Shown here in pieces: positions 34,865-47,495 of a stretch of DNA of 64,000 nucleotides. A program made the translations under genes and the position numbers. The notes under the pieces were generated by a model. The model ran no database searches and had not been told where the DNA came from. It saw only the letters and a program-made list of their open reading frames with translations. Location of the stretch: positions 992,001-1,056,000 of the forward strand of contig JANTUC010000006.1 of NCBI GenBank assembly GCA_026873275.1. Direction: 5' to 3'. This DNA comes from Pseudopithomyces maydicus. Taxonomy: Eukaryota > Ascomycota > Dothideomycetes > Pleosporales > Didymosphaeriaceae. Each line of letters opens with the position of its first letter. Within the stretch, counting starts at the first letter, position 1.

Positions 34865-35172
34865 ATGGTAGAGAGGGGAAGAGGGGAGGGCAGGGGAGGG
34901 CAGGGGAGGTATGGGGGTGATGAGAGGGGGAGCAGACAAGAAGCGTCATGTACAATAGTGTAATTGAATACGGTATCTCGAACCGCTATGTACAATAGAT
35001 ACCTCGACCACATTTTTGCTTCCTGCCCATGCTGAACCCACTTCATGCAAATGCTTTCAATACCAACCCGATGCTAACACTAAGGAACCAAATAAGACTA
35101 AGGAAACCGTTTCCCCGTGTAATGCATCTCATCATACAAATACAACGTATGTAATCATACCGAAGCGTTACC
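34865..35172. other. Short intergenic region with a G-rich tract
   Basis: Directly after the stop codon, 34873-34918 contains repeated GGGGAGGGCA units with many G3-G5 runs, a possible G-quadruplex. No gene. Confidence 0.6.
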
Positions 35173-36639
35173 TTACGCTTTGTCCGTTTTAGTATTTACA
35201 CTGAGCCCGCTCCGCTTACTATTCAAGCTCCGCATCGTGCGTAAGCTCCTCACACTAGGAATATGCGCAAGCTCCATATCTTTGAGCGCGCCGCTGTCTT
35301 CGCTCCAGCGTCCGACAGGCGATGGCGGTCGCATCTGCCTGGCCATCTCTTCCATCTCTTCATAGTCTTCAGGCTGCGCAGGCTCGCTATACACTCGTGT
35401 GGTCGTCACGAGCGTGATATCACGGCTGCCAGCGCCGACAAGATCGTTTTCTGAATCGTTACTGTGCGACGCCGACATGGAGCCGAAGCCGCGACCGCGT
35501 TTGTTGGATCTGACCGCCTCGCTGTTGTCATTACCTCCGGAGATAGCCCATGTGCCACCGAAGCGGCGGGGCTTCTGAGACCAGAAGATGGCGAAGGTAT
35601 CGATGCCGTTGTCATCTGGGGGTGGGGCATCGGAGAACACCATAATGCGTCGGGTGAGTGTGTACAGAAGGACGTCGAGCCAGCCGTTAGATGTGATCAT
35701 GCAGGCTGAGAGGCAGAGCCTTGCGTAGGAAGGAGGGTGACCACCCATGGCCGACATGCGGGATGATGCGAGAGGAATAGTGCAAATGACGTATACGATG
35801 GGATAGACGACCATGAGGAGGGATATTTCTTTGACCCGTGTTGCTTCGGCGGTGGTGTAGTAACCTGCACGGATGCGGATGAGGAGGATGACATAGATTG
35901 TGGCGTAGATGAAAACATTGCCGAATTCGAATACGAAGATCCAGAAGTAGTGGAGCCAGAGGCGCAGGTCTTGGAGGTCGTGGTGTATCCAGCACTGTCG
36001 ACGTTGTGTTAGGTTCAGCCTTGGGCAAGTAGACAGGAGGAACTAACCCAGATTCCGGATCGCACGTATAGCTCCTTGCCATACATGCCGACTCCGATGA
36101 GCGAAATGCCGTATATGTACACCCACAGTCCAACGATGCAGATGAAAAAGCTTCGCTTGCTGACTCGGTAGTCTAATACAACAGAAGCGAAGGTATGGAG
36201 ACCAATGACAAAACACCAGACGCCACTGGCTAGATCACCAGTTGAAATCAGCCATCCTTGGGTGTACTAAAGCAGATTTGAAGTCAGAGCTCGTTCTTTT
36301 GTTCGCATTGTGTGGCCAGGACAGGTCACTTACGCATGCTGGAGTTCCAACGACTACTGCGCCCACGCGGAGCCATTCGATATTCAATAAAAAGGCGAGC
36401 GACTGCTGGACATCCGCGATAAGTAAGTTGAAAATGAGAATGACAAACTGGTTGGTGCGCTTGGCCTTCCGTTGCCACTGTATAAGTCGATATGAAAGTA
36501 ATGCCAGTAGAGTGACGGCAGACACGAACGATAAGAAACTCAGTACAACAACGGCGTGTAGCCACGGATGGATGTGACCCGGAATTCCTCGTAGAGTGGC
36601 CGAGTCTTCGTCCAGAGGTTGTAAATTATGTCGAGGCAT
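35173..36639 (-). CDS. Git3-type G-protein-coupled receptor, putative glucose/nutrient sensor
   Basis: Three exons: 36639-36334, 36266-36048 and 35994-35173. The introns are 67 and 53 nt, and the product is 448 residues. Seven hydrophobic segments are visible. TM1 lies at about 27-50 (LHAVVVLSFLSFVSAVTLLA), TM2 at about 64-86 (QFVILIFNLLIADVQQSLAF), TM3 after the first intron (GVWCFVIGLHTFASVVL), TM4 at SFFICIVGLWVYIYGISLIG, TM5 at WIFVFEFGNVFIYATIYVIL, TM6 at SLLMVVYPIVYVICTIPLAS and TM7 at LCLSACMITSNGWLDVLLYT. The N-terminal block and the RRIMVF-type junction into a long Ser/Asp-rich cytoplasmic tail match the Git3/Gpr1 group, which signals through G-alpha to cAMP/PKA. The start at 36639 is the first ATG in the frame. 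The ligand is not determined. Confidence 0.87.
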
Positions 36640-39600
36640 GGCCAGGGATACTGCCACCGACGTAGACGGTGGAGGTTCGAGTAACGCACTAGTGGGGGGC
36701 GTTCTTAGATACGAAGCAGCCGCATGTCGTTCAAACGCTGGGTATGAAAGGCGTAGAGTAAAGCAGTTGGCTGATCTGTTATTGTCGTTGCTTCTCACCT
36801 ACCCATGGCGAACAACAGGTGGTGCGAACAGATGACTTGGTAGTGACCTGGGAGAGCGCCGATAAAGTACAGTCCCGAAGACAGCAGAGAACAGGCAGGT
36901 GGGCTGATTAGGTCTGACCACAGAACGATTCCCCTGTTAAAAAACAAGGATCATGGCTTGACGCCATCACCCCGGTTCACTTAGGCCCAAGGCCCAAGGC
37001 CGGTCCCAGTTGAAATCACAGCGCGGCAAGGGGCCGTGCGGGCTCGTGGGCATGATGTACGGAGAAAGTACGGACTTGGGCAAGACTTCGTGTTGCCTGG
37101 TCGTACCTTTACGCCGCGGGTAGATGCTGCCGCTGTCGAATGGAGACTAGAAGCGGTTCGAAGGCAATTCGAAGACGTGCAAGCGCGGGCTCAACGGTAG
37201 GTCCGATTTGGCTTGCACGTGGGGAGCTGTCAGACGCAAAGAGTCTGTAGCATTGGGTATCTGATTGGATGCACGAGTCGTCATTGAGGGCTGGCTTTGA
37301 ATTACCGGACACATCTTGACAAGGGCGTACAGTATTTTTGGTTCAGAGTAGGGCGAGACCCCGTATTCGCTTCTGGTGGCGCTTTTTGGCCAAACAGACC
37401 GACGCTTGGCTGAACGGCTCGCGGAAACGGTACCAGAAAAATCGTAGCGGATCTAATCTTCACACCCGCACCGTTTGAACCATATCCACAAGGTTTTGAA
37501 GAGATTTCAGATCATCTCTTATGCTTGCTAAGGGTCCGGCAGAGCCTCGTCGCGGTGGATGAAGTCTGTTTACGGCTGAGAGAGATCGGCACTAGCGCGC
37601 CCCGTGTGCCGGGTCTGTCATCCTTCCTCCACGCGACTGCTCACCATAGGGGTCAGATTATGCCCCAACAACAGGCCGTGAAGGAAGTCTGTGCGGCAGA
37701 GCTGCCCCCAATGCAGGGTTGGGATTCAGCCAAGTACGTAACAGCAACTGCCGTGTTATCTGAGGCCCTAGGCACCACCAAACGACCACTACCCACAGTG
37801 CTGGAAACTCGACCAAGTCCGTCTATACTGGTACTCTACTATAGCAGCCAAACCTACAATTATCAGTACTGAATCTACCAGACTGGCGGGCATGACTATG
37901 ATAACTGTGCAACCCGCTCGTGCGGAGACGCGCTGGAGCCGGTGACCCACCAGCTCCCTAGCCATGTTAACCGATGCGTTTTATAGGTGCTCGACAAATG
38001 CTTGACGATCGTCTGGGGAGATCCGGCGAACCATTACATGTTAATGCATATTATGCTTAGAACTTGACGTCCAAAGGATCGTGACAATTCTCAAGCTCGT
38101 GACGATCAGATAAAAAACTTTGAGGTCTTGCCCTCAACAAGCAAAGTCACAATCTTCCTTATCAAATTGCAATGCCAGCGATCTCATAGGTGATGAAGAT
38201 TTAATAAATTTCGCTTGTTTATGCCTATTCCACCACAAGCGCATGATTTATTCGCAACGATAGAACTATAGCTAGAACGCCCTCGACAGCGTTGTACAAA
38301 CCCGCTGCTAACTGTCTACGGTATCCTCCTAGCGCGTAATGCTCTCGTATCTCACCACCTTGTCTGAGACAGTGGCGTCTTGCCTAAGATCTCCACGGCA
38401 CGCCGTAACGATCAGGGCAGCCACCCGCATCGTCACCAGCAGCCTTCAGAAGCTACAGCCATCAAACGCTACGACCACGGTGTCCGAGATCCGAAGAGCT
38501 GGTCACAGATTGCAAGCGGGACGGCGAAAAGACCCCGGGACAATGCCGGCAGTACGATCCTCCCGAAATCCTGCAATCCTTCTGCGACTAGAACACACCC
38601 TCTCATTAAAACATTGTCGTGACGTCGCTTGCGCTTTCGGGCGTAAACAAACTCTTGTATTTGAAGACGTGTGTGTGTGTGTGCTACCGATCTTACACTG
38701 TTCTAGATCTGCACGTCACTGGCAGGTGGCACTCGTATTGTCTAGCAGCGGGTACGGGCACGCAATTACCCGAAGTAGTCGTACCGTTGTGTTGCGACGC
38801 TCGTATATGTAGGTGGATGACCTTTTCCGGCAACACATGGCGAGCAGCCAAGCATAAGCATGACTCGAAAGTCGTTGTAAGAGAAGCATAGAGGTATACA
38901 TAAATACACATACAATATATTGCCACATCGGTATATGGATGTCGGCGACGAGAAGGGATTTCGCTTCTGCTTCTGACGATGTTGCGAAGCCGTTCGTTCA
39001 CGGCACCGTAACTAACTACCATCCCTGCCCTCAACCTTAAAATCAAGTACGAAGTTCCCTATCTTCATCTATTTCCTTTTACAGACTTGCGCTGCCAAGT
39101 AGTACTCACAGCGTACCCCTCCCTCGGCAACACGGACCCCCAGTCTACTTCCAACACCTATCTCGCCGTCTAACTATCCAACTTCCCACCCCAAGTTATC
39201 CAAGCCATCACCCCACCCCGGACCCATATCCACACCCACCCCATCCCATCTCCTCGCCCTCGCCCTCGCCCTTTCGCCTCCCCACATCCAAACCGCAACT
39301 CCGAACCCCGTCACCTTCCCAATCCCGCCATCTTTTCCCCCACCCACCCCCTCGGTATCCCCGCCCGTGCACCCCCTGCGAATCCTACACATCATCCACA
39401 TGTACTGTACGTACGTACGTACTGTACACACAGACTCATCACCACACCTCATCATGCTCGCCCAGCTGCACGCCCAGTCCATGTAACGCAAGGCTGCTCG
39501 TACTTATGTATGTAAGATTCCACAAACAGGACATCCACGTGCGTCGTGCGCATCCGCATATCCGCCCGCTCACGGCTACGGGGGCCAAGCGGATGGCCCC

Positions 39601-40554
39601 GCGCACCGTGCGCCGTGGAGGAAAACCTCGTCGCCCACGATGCAGCGGGTGAGGCTGAAAGATGGGCGAGGATGGTGTGAGAAAATAGAACGGAGATATT
39701 GTGTTCAGTTGGGGCGGGGCGGGAGGGGACCTTTGCGCTGGGTTGGGTCGGGCTGGGTCGGGGAAGGGAAAGGATTGGATCGGATTGGGGATGGAAATAG
39801 ATTCGAGAGTAGTAGGGATGATGGTTATTTGAGGAAACTGTACGGGGATGTATGGTGTTTGGTGGTGGGAAAATGAAGAAAACTTGCTGTCACTAACATA
39901 CCGTACCTTGTCCTGATCAATGATTCTTCGTTTTTGTGGTAATATACGTAGCAACGCAGGGAAGATATCTCGATATCACGTTCGTCCCTAGACAAAGCAC
40001 CACATGTGAACATATACACACACATAAGCATCGCTGCTCCACCCATATACAATGCATTCTCTCACTTATCAACGCTTTAGAGCGCGGCACGAGGATTTCT
40101 ACCTACAATCTCCTCCATCAATCTAATCTACATCCTTCGGGTCACTCAAGCCATCCATATTCAACCAGCTATTCCATTCAAAGAACCTCGAACATCGTTC
40201 CCACCTGCTCCATTCCCAAGATCGTAGACAGTAGTAGTAGAGGCGCCCAGTGCACGCATGCGCCCGAAACGCCAAAACAAAGTGCAAGTACAAGTCGAGC
40301 AGAAAGAAAACAAAATCATGGGGAATCGTATAACATGCATGCATGCAAGCAGGCAACCGAGACAGCATGCGGCTCTCTGTGGCGTATGTGGAACATTACC
40401 ACACGCTCTGCACCGCTCGGACGGCGCAAAAAAGGAAAAAACGGGGGATGAAAAGAAAAGAAATGACAAGGAGAAACGAATCGAGAGCCAATCGCATTTA
40501 CACAACGAGGCAGATACGGTGTTTTCGCGTGAGCACCTGCATTCTCCAACCATC
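36640..40554. other. Gene-poor region, about 3.9 kb
   Basis: This is the longest stretch without a supported gene. It holds AT-rich sequence (about 37980-38330), a pyrimidine-rich block (39180-39390) and a GTAC palindrome (39407-39422). A 157-codon ATG frame at 38339-38812 has no recognisable domain. No transposon remnant or RNA gene was identified. Confidence 0.55.
39407..39422. repeat. (GTAC)4 perfect palindrome
   Basis: Four tandem GTAC units form a 16-base self-complementary sequence. TGTACT on the left and ACTGTACA on the right extend it almost perfectly. Confidence 0.9.
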
Positions 40555-43500
40555 TCACGAGTACTGACTCGCCTGACTCGGGGCTCCAACAACCCCCTTC
40601 CACTACCACGCGGCCGAGTCGAATCCCAATAATGAGTTGCATCCTGTGTCGGTGGCAGCGTCATCTCTGTGTAGTAGAGACCGCCGCTCTGTCTGGCACT
40701 CCCACTGCCCCTCTGCTGAAAGCGGAACTCATCCTGTTCCTGCTCGTCTTGGCTCTGCTTTTGCAGCCGCTGCATCTCTTGGATGTCCGTGATGATGCTG
40801 TTGAAAGCGTCCATGACGTGGTGCACAACCTTGATGCGATTCCACTCGCGGCGGTCCTCCCAGATGGTCTCCATGAGCGTGGCGTTGACCTGCTCGAGTT
40901 GTTCGAGCGAGCAGCCCGAGGACTTGTGCACGAGATCGTTGTGCAACACAGCTAGCTGTGCTTCATCGAGCAGAAGCTGTGGATGAGGTTCTTCGTCGCG
41001 GTCGTTCAAAATGGCGGTGAGGGCTGCTGGGCCACGCGGAACCGCGGGTGCGGGCATGTCGCGCGATTGTGAGGACTGCGAGTGAAGCGCCTGGCTGCTG
41101 TGATCGTCGGGGAATTCTGAAGAGAGCGAAGTGTTAGCCTGGTGTCTGCCGGGAAACCGCCTTGAAATATACGGAGTTGACAAACCTTGTGTGTCGGGGA
41201 GCTGGGAACCACCAGGGCCGGGCGCCATCTCGGAGAAGTCTGGGGCTCCTGGAGGAGCGGTGCCGTTGGTACTCTGGGTGTTATTTTGTGTGCTGAACCG
41301 TGCACCCGAGGATCGATCGGAGGTCTTCTTGCCGGACGTATTAGTTGTTGACGCGCTATTGTGGTAGTCATGAGGGTTCGAGTTAGGCGCGATGAATGTG
41401 CGAGCGGACATCTGCGACTTCTGGAGCTGAGTGCCAATTCTACTGGGCGTCTGGTAGTCATGATGTTGGGTATGAGCATCAAGATCTTGACTATCGGTCA
41501 TATGAGTGTCGCCATCCGCCCCTGAAGGCACGTTGGTTCCGTTCTCTTCCTCAATTGTGCCATTTGTCAATAGACCGGATAGGAAAGGACGCATCGGTGT
41601 CACAGGAGGCATTCCAACGGATGTCGGTATTTCTTCACCTAGGACAATAGGTCCAGAAGTCTCGGCAGTGGTAGTCGAATGCTGAGGTGGTACGGGGGCG
41701 ATAATAGTGGTGGTCTCTCTGCCGGCAGCGCGGTCCCGCTCTTGTTTCTCTTTGGCCTTCCTCTGCCGCTCAAGCTCGCGCAAATAGACGGCGTCGCATT
41801 CCTCAGCCAAGGCATTATTAGAAGAGATGATGTGTGCGATGTCCACTTCGACGTTGGTCACCATTTCGTTTGCCTTCATTGTTCTCTCCTCGTCCCCATA
41901 AGTCCTAGCATCCTTGGCTAAAGTCTTGATGTCGTGAAGGAAATCTTTTGGTCGCTTGTAGTACCCATTGGACAAGCGCTTCTCAACATTCACCAGATCG
42001 AGGTTGTAGTACTTGTTGCCGCTAGGAAGATGCTGTATCATGCCCACTCCTTTATCATCCGTAGCTTTGGCCCAGTAACGAGTTTCCTCCTGTTCCTGCT
42101 GTTGCTCGAGGGGAAGGTCTGTGGAGATGTGGTTTGGCTCGTTTTCCATCATCAAGTAGGCGTAAAGTTCTTCGTCGATGATGGGCTTGACAAACTTGCG
42201 ATAGCCTTTCTTCAACTGGTCCATGACCGGCTGGATAGTGAGTTTAAGTCTCTGTAGAGTTAAATAATCCGCCTTTCGTTGTTTCTTGTCCCGTGCGGCT
42301 TGCTCGCGTGGATCTACGACAGGAGCAACAATAGGTGCTGCCGGTAATTCAGGAAGGATGCGCTTCTTACGATTATCTGGATCCGGAAAGTCTGCTGGCG
42401 ACATGCGGATATACCGGGCAACTTCGTTGAAAAATTCGCGCCGTCCGTCTTGATCGGGTCGGTTCAAGTTGTAGATGTTGCTTTGGCTATAGGGGAACAG
42501 ATCTCGCATCATTGTAGGATCCGGTTTTTCATTTTCCCTTTCCTGCTCCATGACGCCCAAGAGTAGAATAGGCTCGCTTCCACCAAGATCTCTGAGCAAC
42601 ATTTTGAACATCTTATATGCAGCGTCCGGAATAGATTCGTACCAGATGTTGACAGCTGGAATGTAGATAACACTGGGCTTGTGACGTTTAACCTCGTTGA
42701 AAAGCTGGATGATAGCCTGCTCTGGGGGCGAGTGGAGTCCTCGTACAGAGTGGGCAAGTCAAACGATTGGACGTGAAGGCCTTCGACTTTACTGAGCAGT
42801 GCTGCGCTGAGGTATCGCTGTCCCATGCCTTCCAAACCAGTGATGAGAAGACGGGGACGGAAAAGCCGGTTATTAGTGAAGCTTCGCATGATCATCTCCT
42901 TCTCAAAACCCTTCTCTTCGTCTCTATCATCGTATTGGGCTTCTTCCAGAGCGCTAAGCTTCTTCCTTCGAGGAATGAGTTTATCAATACGTTGTTGCAG
43001 CTCCCCAAGAGGCTTGCGCAATAATGGCTCGATGCCTTTCGGCAATGGTGCGGCTTTCGACGTTGCTGTACGCTGCGAAGAGGGCACAATTTTGTTTACC
43101 GATATCATGAAATCCTTGGCCAAGACCTTGATGTTCTTTGGATCAATAAGAAGCTTCCTCTCGGACGTGTATATTTGAGGGTAGGTTCCCTGGACGGCGT
43201 TCAGGGCAGCTTCGGTACACAGAGCGCGGAGATCAGCACCGCCGTACCCCTTTGTCAACTCTGCCAGCTGGTCTTTCATGTCGGGTTTCAGTGGTGGTTC
43301 CCAGCCCTTCGTGTGGATGTCTATGATGGCGCGCCGACCCACAGCATCGGGAAGAGGGAAGTAAAATTCGCGATCAAATCGACCTGGTCGCCGTAACGCC
43401 GGATCGACAGAATCAGGCCTGTTGGTAGCACCGATAACAATGACTTGACCGCGACCGTCCATGCCATCCATAAGAGCCAGGAGTGTCGCAACTATAGATG

Positions 43501-45656
43501 CATGGATCTGCTCTTGCTTGCTCGAACGGACAGGAGCCAGACCATCAATCTCATCAAAGAAGATGATACTTGGTTGGTTTTTGCGTGCCTCCTCAAAAAG
43601 GAGACGAAGTTGCCGCTCGGCTTCACCCACCCACTTGCTGAGTGCATCAGCACCTTTGCGCATGTAGAAGCTGACTTTCTGGCCCGAGTTGCTGAGTGTG
43701 GAGGAAAGAGCTCGGGCAAGGAGCGTTTTACCGGTACCAGGAGGACCGTGGAACAAAACACCCCGGGGAGGGGTGGTACCCTTCTCTAGGAATATCTCTG
43801 GGTAGAGCAACGGGAGTTGCACCATCTCCTTGAGTTTGTTGATGTGATCTTCCAGACCGCCGACAGCATCGAAAGTCACGTTAGGATCGACACCAAGCGG
43901 GTCAGCATCTGCAAGAGCCTTCTTGTCCTTGACTTTGCCCAGATTAGCAGGGCCACCACCTGCGCCCTGCTGCGGATCGGCGTTGTGCGTCTGAGGAAAG
44001 CCAAAGCCGGGCGCCGTTGCCGTAGTTGGGGTCATGCCAACAGCTCCACCATAAGATTTGGGCATCTTTTGTACTTCATCGTCGCTGCTGTCCGAGTCAT
44101 CTGCAAGCATACCACCCCCAGCACCGCCCTCCATACCCCCACCGAATGGACCTTGATTGCTGAAGAGAGGGCGATACTTCGAGTTGCCGCCCCTAGAGCG
44201 GGATTTCTCAGGAGCTGCAGCAAGACCTTCATCATCAAATGCAGCATTGAGCTCAGGACGCACAATGCGATAGTCGACTTGGTTTCGGGCACGGTTGCGA
44301 CGCGCTGGTTTGTCGTAGGCAAGATCGCTGTCGGGAAGATTCCTGTTGAGTCGTCTTCGCTTGCTAGGAGCGAGCTCCTGGGCTTCTTCGGCCAGTTCGT
44401 CAGGATCTAGGACAGAGTCCTGGTCAGATGAATCCGAGTGTCGACGGCTCCTATTGCGTGTCTTTGCTTGAATTCGTGCGGATCTCCTCCCAGAGCCAGA
44501 TCCGCTGTCTTCTGAGACTGATCGACGGCCCTTGTGCTGGTCCTCATCAGACATCTCCTCGTCTTCTTTCTCTTCTTCTGCTGCAGGCTCAAAGTCGCTG
44601 CTTTCGTCCACGCCTCGCTTGCGTTTGGCGGCCGACTAGACATGCTGTTAGCAACTGGAAGCTGGCGTCGGCATCAAGACTTACCCTTAGGCCTCTAGCG
44701 CCACCTCTAGTGACAGGACCCTCTTCATCGTCGGAGTCTTCAGCGGCAAGCGGATCGTGTTGCGATTCTTGAATGACACCCTCCTGCATCTCGTCGTCTT
44801 CCTCACCCTCGGCATCTTCATTGGTGGCATGAGCCTCATGCTCTGGAGAGCCCTGTACTTGGGTCTCAGCGTTATCGGCAAGCAAATCATTCAACGGTCC
44901 AGGGCTGTCGTCACGCTGCATCATGGAGTCTTCTTGTGAAGCCTCGATGATGGCACTGGTCCGGGGAGCTTTGGCACCTCGAGTTGCCCTTACGGGCATG
45001 GGTTCGGGGCTGCGTGTGCCTTCGCGCACTACGGTGGCATGCCTGCCTGAGTCGGAAAGCGCTACAATGGGCTCTTCGACGTCGTGAGAAAGACGGCTGC
45101 TGCGGCGCGTGCCGACGGGGTTCGGTGTCTCGCCACGAGGGTGAGCGAGCGACTTGCTGCCCTGGCGGGTGCGTAAGTTCCTGCCAGAAGCCATGTTGCC
45201 CTCCAGCTGTGAGGCTGCCTGCTCGCCGATGTGGAGCTTGATCAAAAGGGATGGCTTCTCGATGCTCTGGTGGGCCTTGTTGCGGCGACGAGGCGCAGGG
45301 CTGTCGCTCTCAGAGGGAGTGTCCTGGATCTCGTCCTCTTCACTCTCCTCGTACTTGATCTGCTTCTTGGTGGCGCGGCGCACGCTGCGGCCGGTGGCGG
45401 GGTTGATCTCGACCTCTTCAGAAGACGAGCGCTCGGTGAAGGAGTCGTCGGACACGATCTCGTCGTCGTCGTCGACGTCGGAGCCGGTGTAGCCGTGGCG
45501 CCGTTTGCTGCCGGCCTTCTTCCTGGGTGCGCCCGACGTGTGTCTCTTACGTCGGCGCTGGGGTGAGGGACGTTCCGAGGCGTCCCAGTCGTGATCGTCT
45601 GGATCAGACGCGTTGGGGTCGAAGTGTTCCAGCTTCCTCTTGGTGCGACTCGACAT
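40555..45656 (-). CDS. YTA7: Yta7/ATAD2-type AAA ATPase with bromodomain; two one-base breaks
   Basis: Exons are 45656-44685, 44635-41186 and 41116-40555. With one extra base in each of two homopolymers the total is 1662 codons including the stop (1661 residues). The N-terminal 450 residues are acidic/basic and disordered. AAA1 has Walker A GPPGTGKT, Walker B IIFFDEID and the arginine-finger region RRPGRFDREFYFPLPD. AAA2 is degenerate (LLITGLEGMGQ). A bromodomain-like helical region follows (KYYNLDLVNVEKRLSNGYYK to NEMVTNVEVDIAH). Yta7 is a chromatin factor that removes or remodels H3-H4 and marks boundaries. Breaks are at the G5 run 42724-42728 and the C5 run 40593-40597 (plus strand). Fixing the second gives a natural end, GAPSQASQYS then TGA at 40557-40555. 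Without it the frame runs on to 40161. Confidence 0.93.
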
Positions 45657-47495
45657 GGAGATTGGTGGGTTGCTGGAGCCGGGTGCGAGACTGGCGGGCG
45701 TCAGTGGAAGGCGAGCAGGCGACGGGATGCGCTGCACAACGTACGCGGCGCACTAGAATGGGCCCGTGGGTGTGGAGGGCATCTGCCGCGGGCAATGCGC
45801 CGGATGGTCTGGCAGCGGCGATGGCTGGGCTGGCGACGGTGGCGGCGTGCGGTTGGCCAGGTCGCTGCTGTTGATGGTGCGCAGGTGCGAAATGTCCCAG
45901 GTGACGCGCCACAAGACAAAACGCTGGGATGCGCTGGGAGGAGCTGCACACAGACGAACGTCAGCCACAAGAGCGTGCGAAAAAGGACAGAGATGCACAC
46001 GCTGCTGGAGGGAGGTGTAGCGGGGGATCTGAGGGTGTTGATGGGTTTCGTGTGTTGGGGGCTCGCGATTCTGAGCTTGGGACCCACCCGTGCACGGTTG
46101 CCTGGTTGAGATGACATTTCGGGACCCGTGAATCACCATTTCACCACAACAACAAGATGCGCTTTTTCTGGGCCAGTCTGGCCTCCAGACCACCCATCGA
46201 GCCCAGAATGCTTGCTGCCGACCCCGAAACCTCCAGCCCGGGCACTTTTCGGGAGTCTCCCGCGCGCCCCTGACATGGCATTCCAAGCCGTAGAATTGTG
46301 GCCCATAACCATCCTGCTGGCGATCCATCTCTGTACCTGCAGTGCGGCTCAAAAGCTTATTCCTCCCGTCGGTGCTGTTAAACATCTGTGGGGAAGCACG
46401 TGGTGCACGTGCCCTCTCCAGTGCTGAGACGCCATTCCACGCTCCACCTGTTCGTCAGAACTGCCCGGACACGACAGCATTGCCAGACACCCTGTTGGCC
46501 TTGGCTCCTTGAAAATTCAAAGCTCGCTCGGGGTTGTGGCCATTCGGTGCCTTTGCACAGCCCGTCTGGAATTGACGCGTATAACGGGGGCTGCGACACC
46601 TCCCATACACCTCAGGGGGTACCGAAGAAATTCACTGATTCTGTTTTGGACCCTATGCGCATGGCCGACGCCGATGCAGGTGGGGTGATTCGGGCGATCC
46701 CTGGCGGGAGCGTAGTCTGGATAGACCCAATTTTAGGCGATGTTGGTGTTGCAGGAGCCACCCCTCACTTCTCGCAACGTCTATCCGCATGCTGGGCGTA
46801 CAAACTCAAACACCGGGGAGTCCATTCAAGAACTTTGCCTCTACCTGATGGTCACATTTGGGTCATACTTGCAATTCCACAGAGTTGTTTTTCCGAATCC
46901 TGCTCATCGATCTTGTGTGCATGTGTGGAGGATCGTCTAGTAATGTCATGCCACCTGCAGCAGCCGTGACCTACAACGCACAGCTTCTCTCGATACTGTG
47001 CATGTTGTACTGTGAGGGGGTTGGTCTGTCTAACGATTTCTGAGTATACAACCCTTATGCAAGATTAACTGTTCCAAGAACTATTTTTTTTTCTCTTTGT
47101 ATTGTTGTAGGTTATCTGAGGACACATCAAATCAATTGGAGGTCACAAGCTACGCCACCCTGGGACACACGAAGGTCTCACTAACCTGTTGCCTTGATGC
47201 TCGAAATATATAACAGTTCTGTACATCTGAAAATATACGCATATTGTGGGTTTGCAACAGGACAGCCCTGATGCTTTGTCGTAGTTAAAATATAGATATA
47301 GTCTTCGTTTCTCACCACGAGGATATCTACAGGTACACAACCATGGTATCAAAACGCGGAGTTTGTTATCGTACAATTCCTCACGAACACATAACGCTGT
47401 TACAAGCTACACTATGAATACATGTTTTCGCGCGCCGTTTCCGAACTGATAGGATTGGGGCGCAGAGGATTATGGGCATGGCTCCTGTCCCACAA
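45657..47495. other. Intergenic region, about 1.8 kb
   Basis: The Yta7 promoter and the 3' flank of the TMEM223-like gene. A 193-codon frame at 46388-46969 starts with GTG and shows no domain. Nothing else supported. Confidence 0.55.

Noticed and set aside
38339..38812. 157-codon ATG frame in the gene-poor region
   Set aside because: Composition unlike neighbouring genes and no recognisable domain; overlapping frames of similar length occur on both strands.
46388..46969. 193-codon frame between Yta7 and the TMEM223-like gene
   Set aside because: Begins with GTG, lacks domain features and overlaps other random frames.
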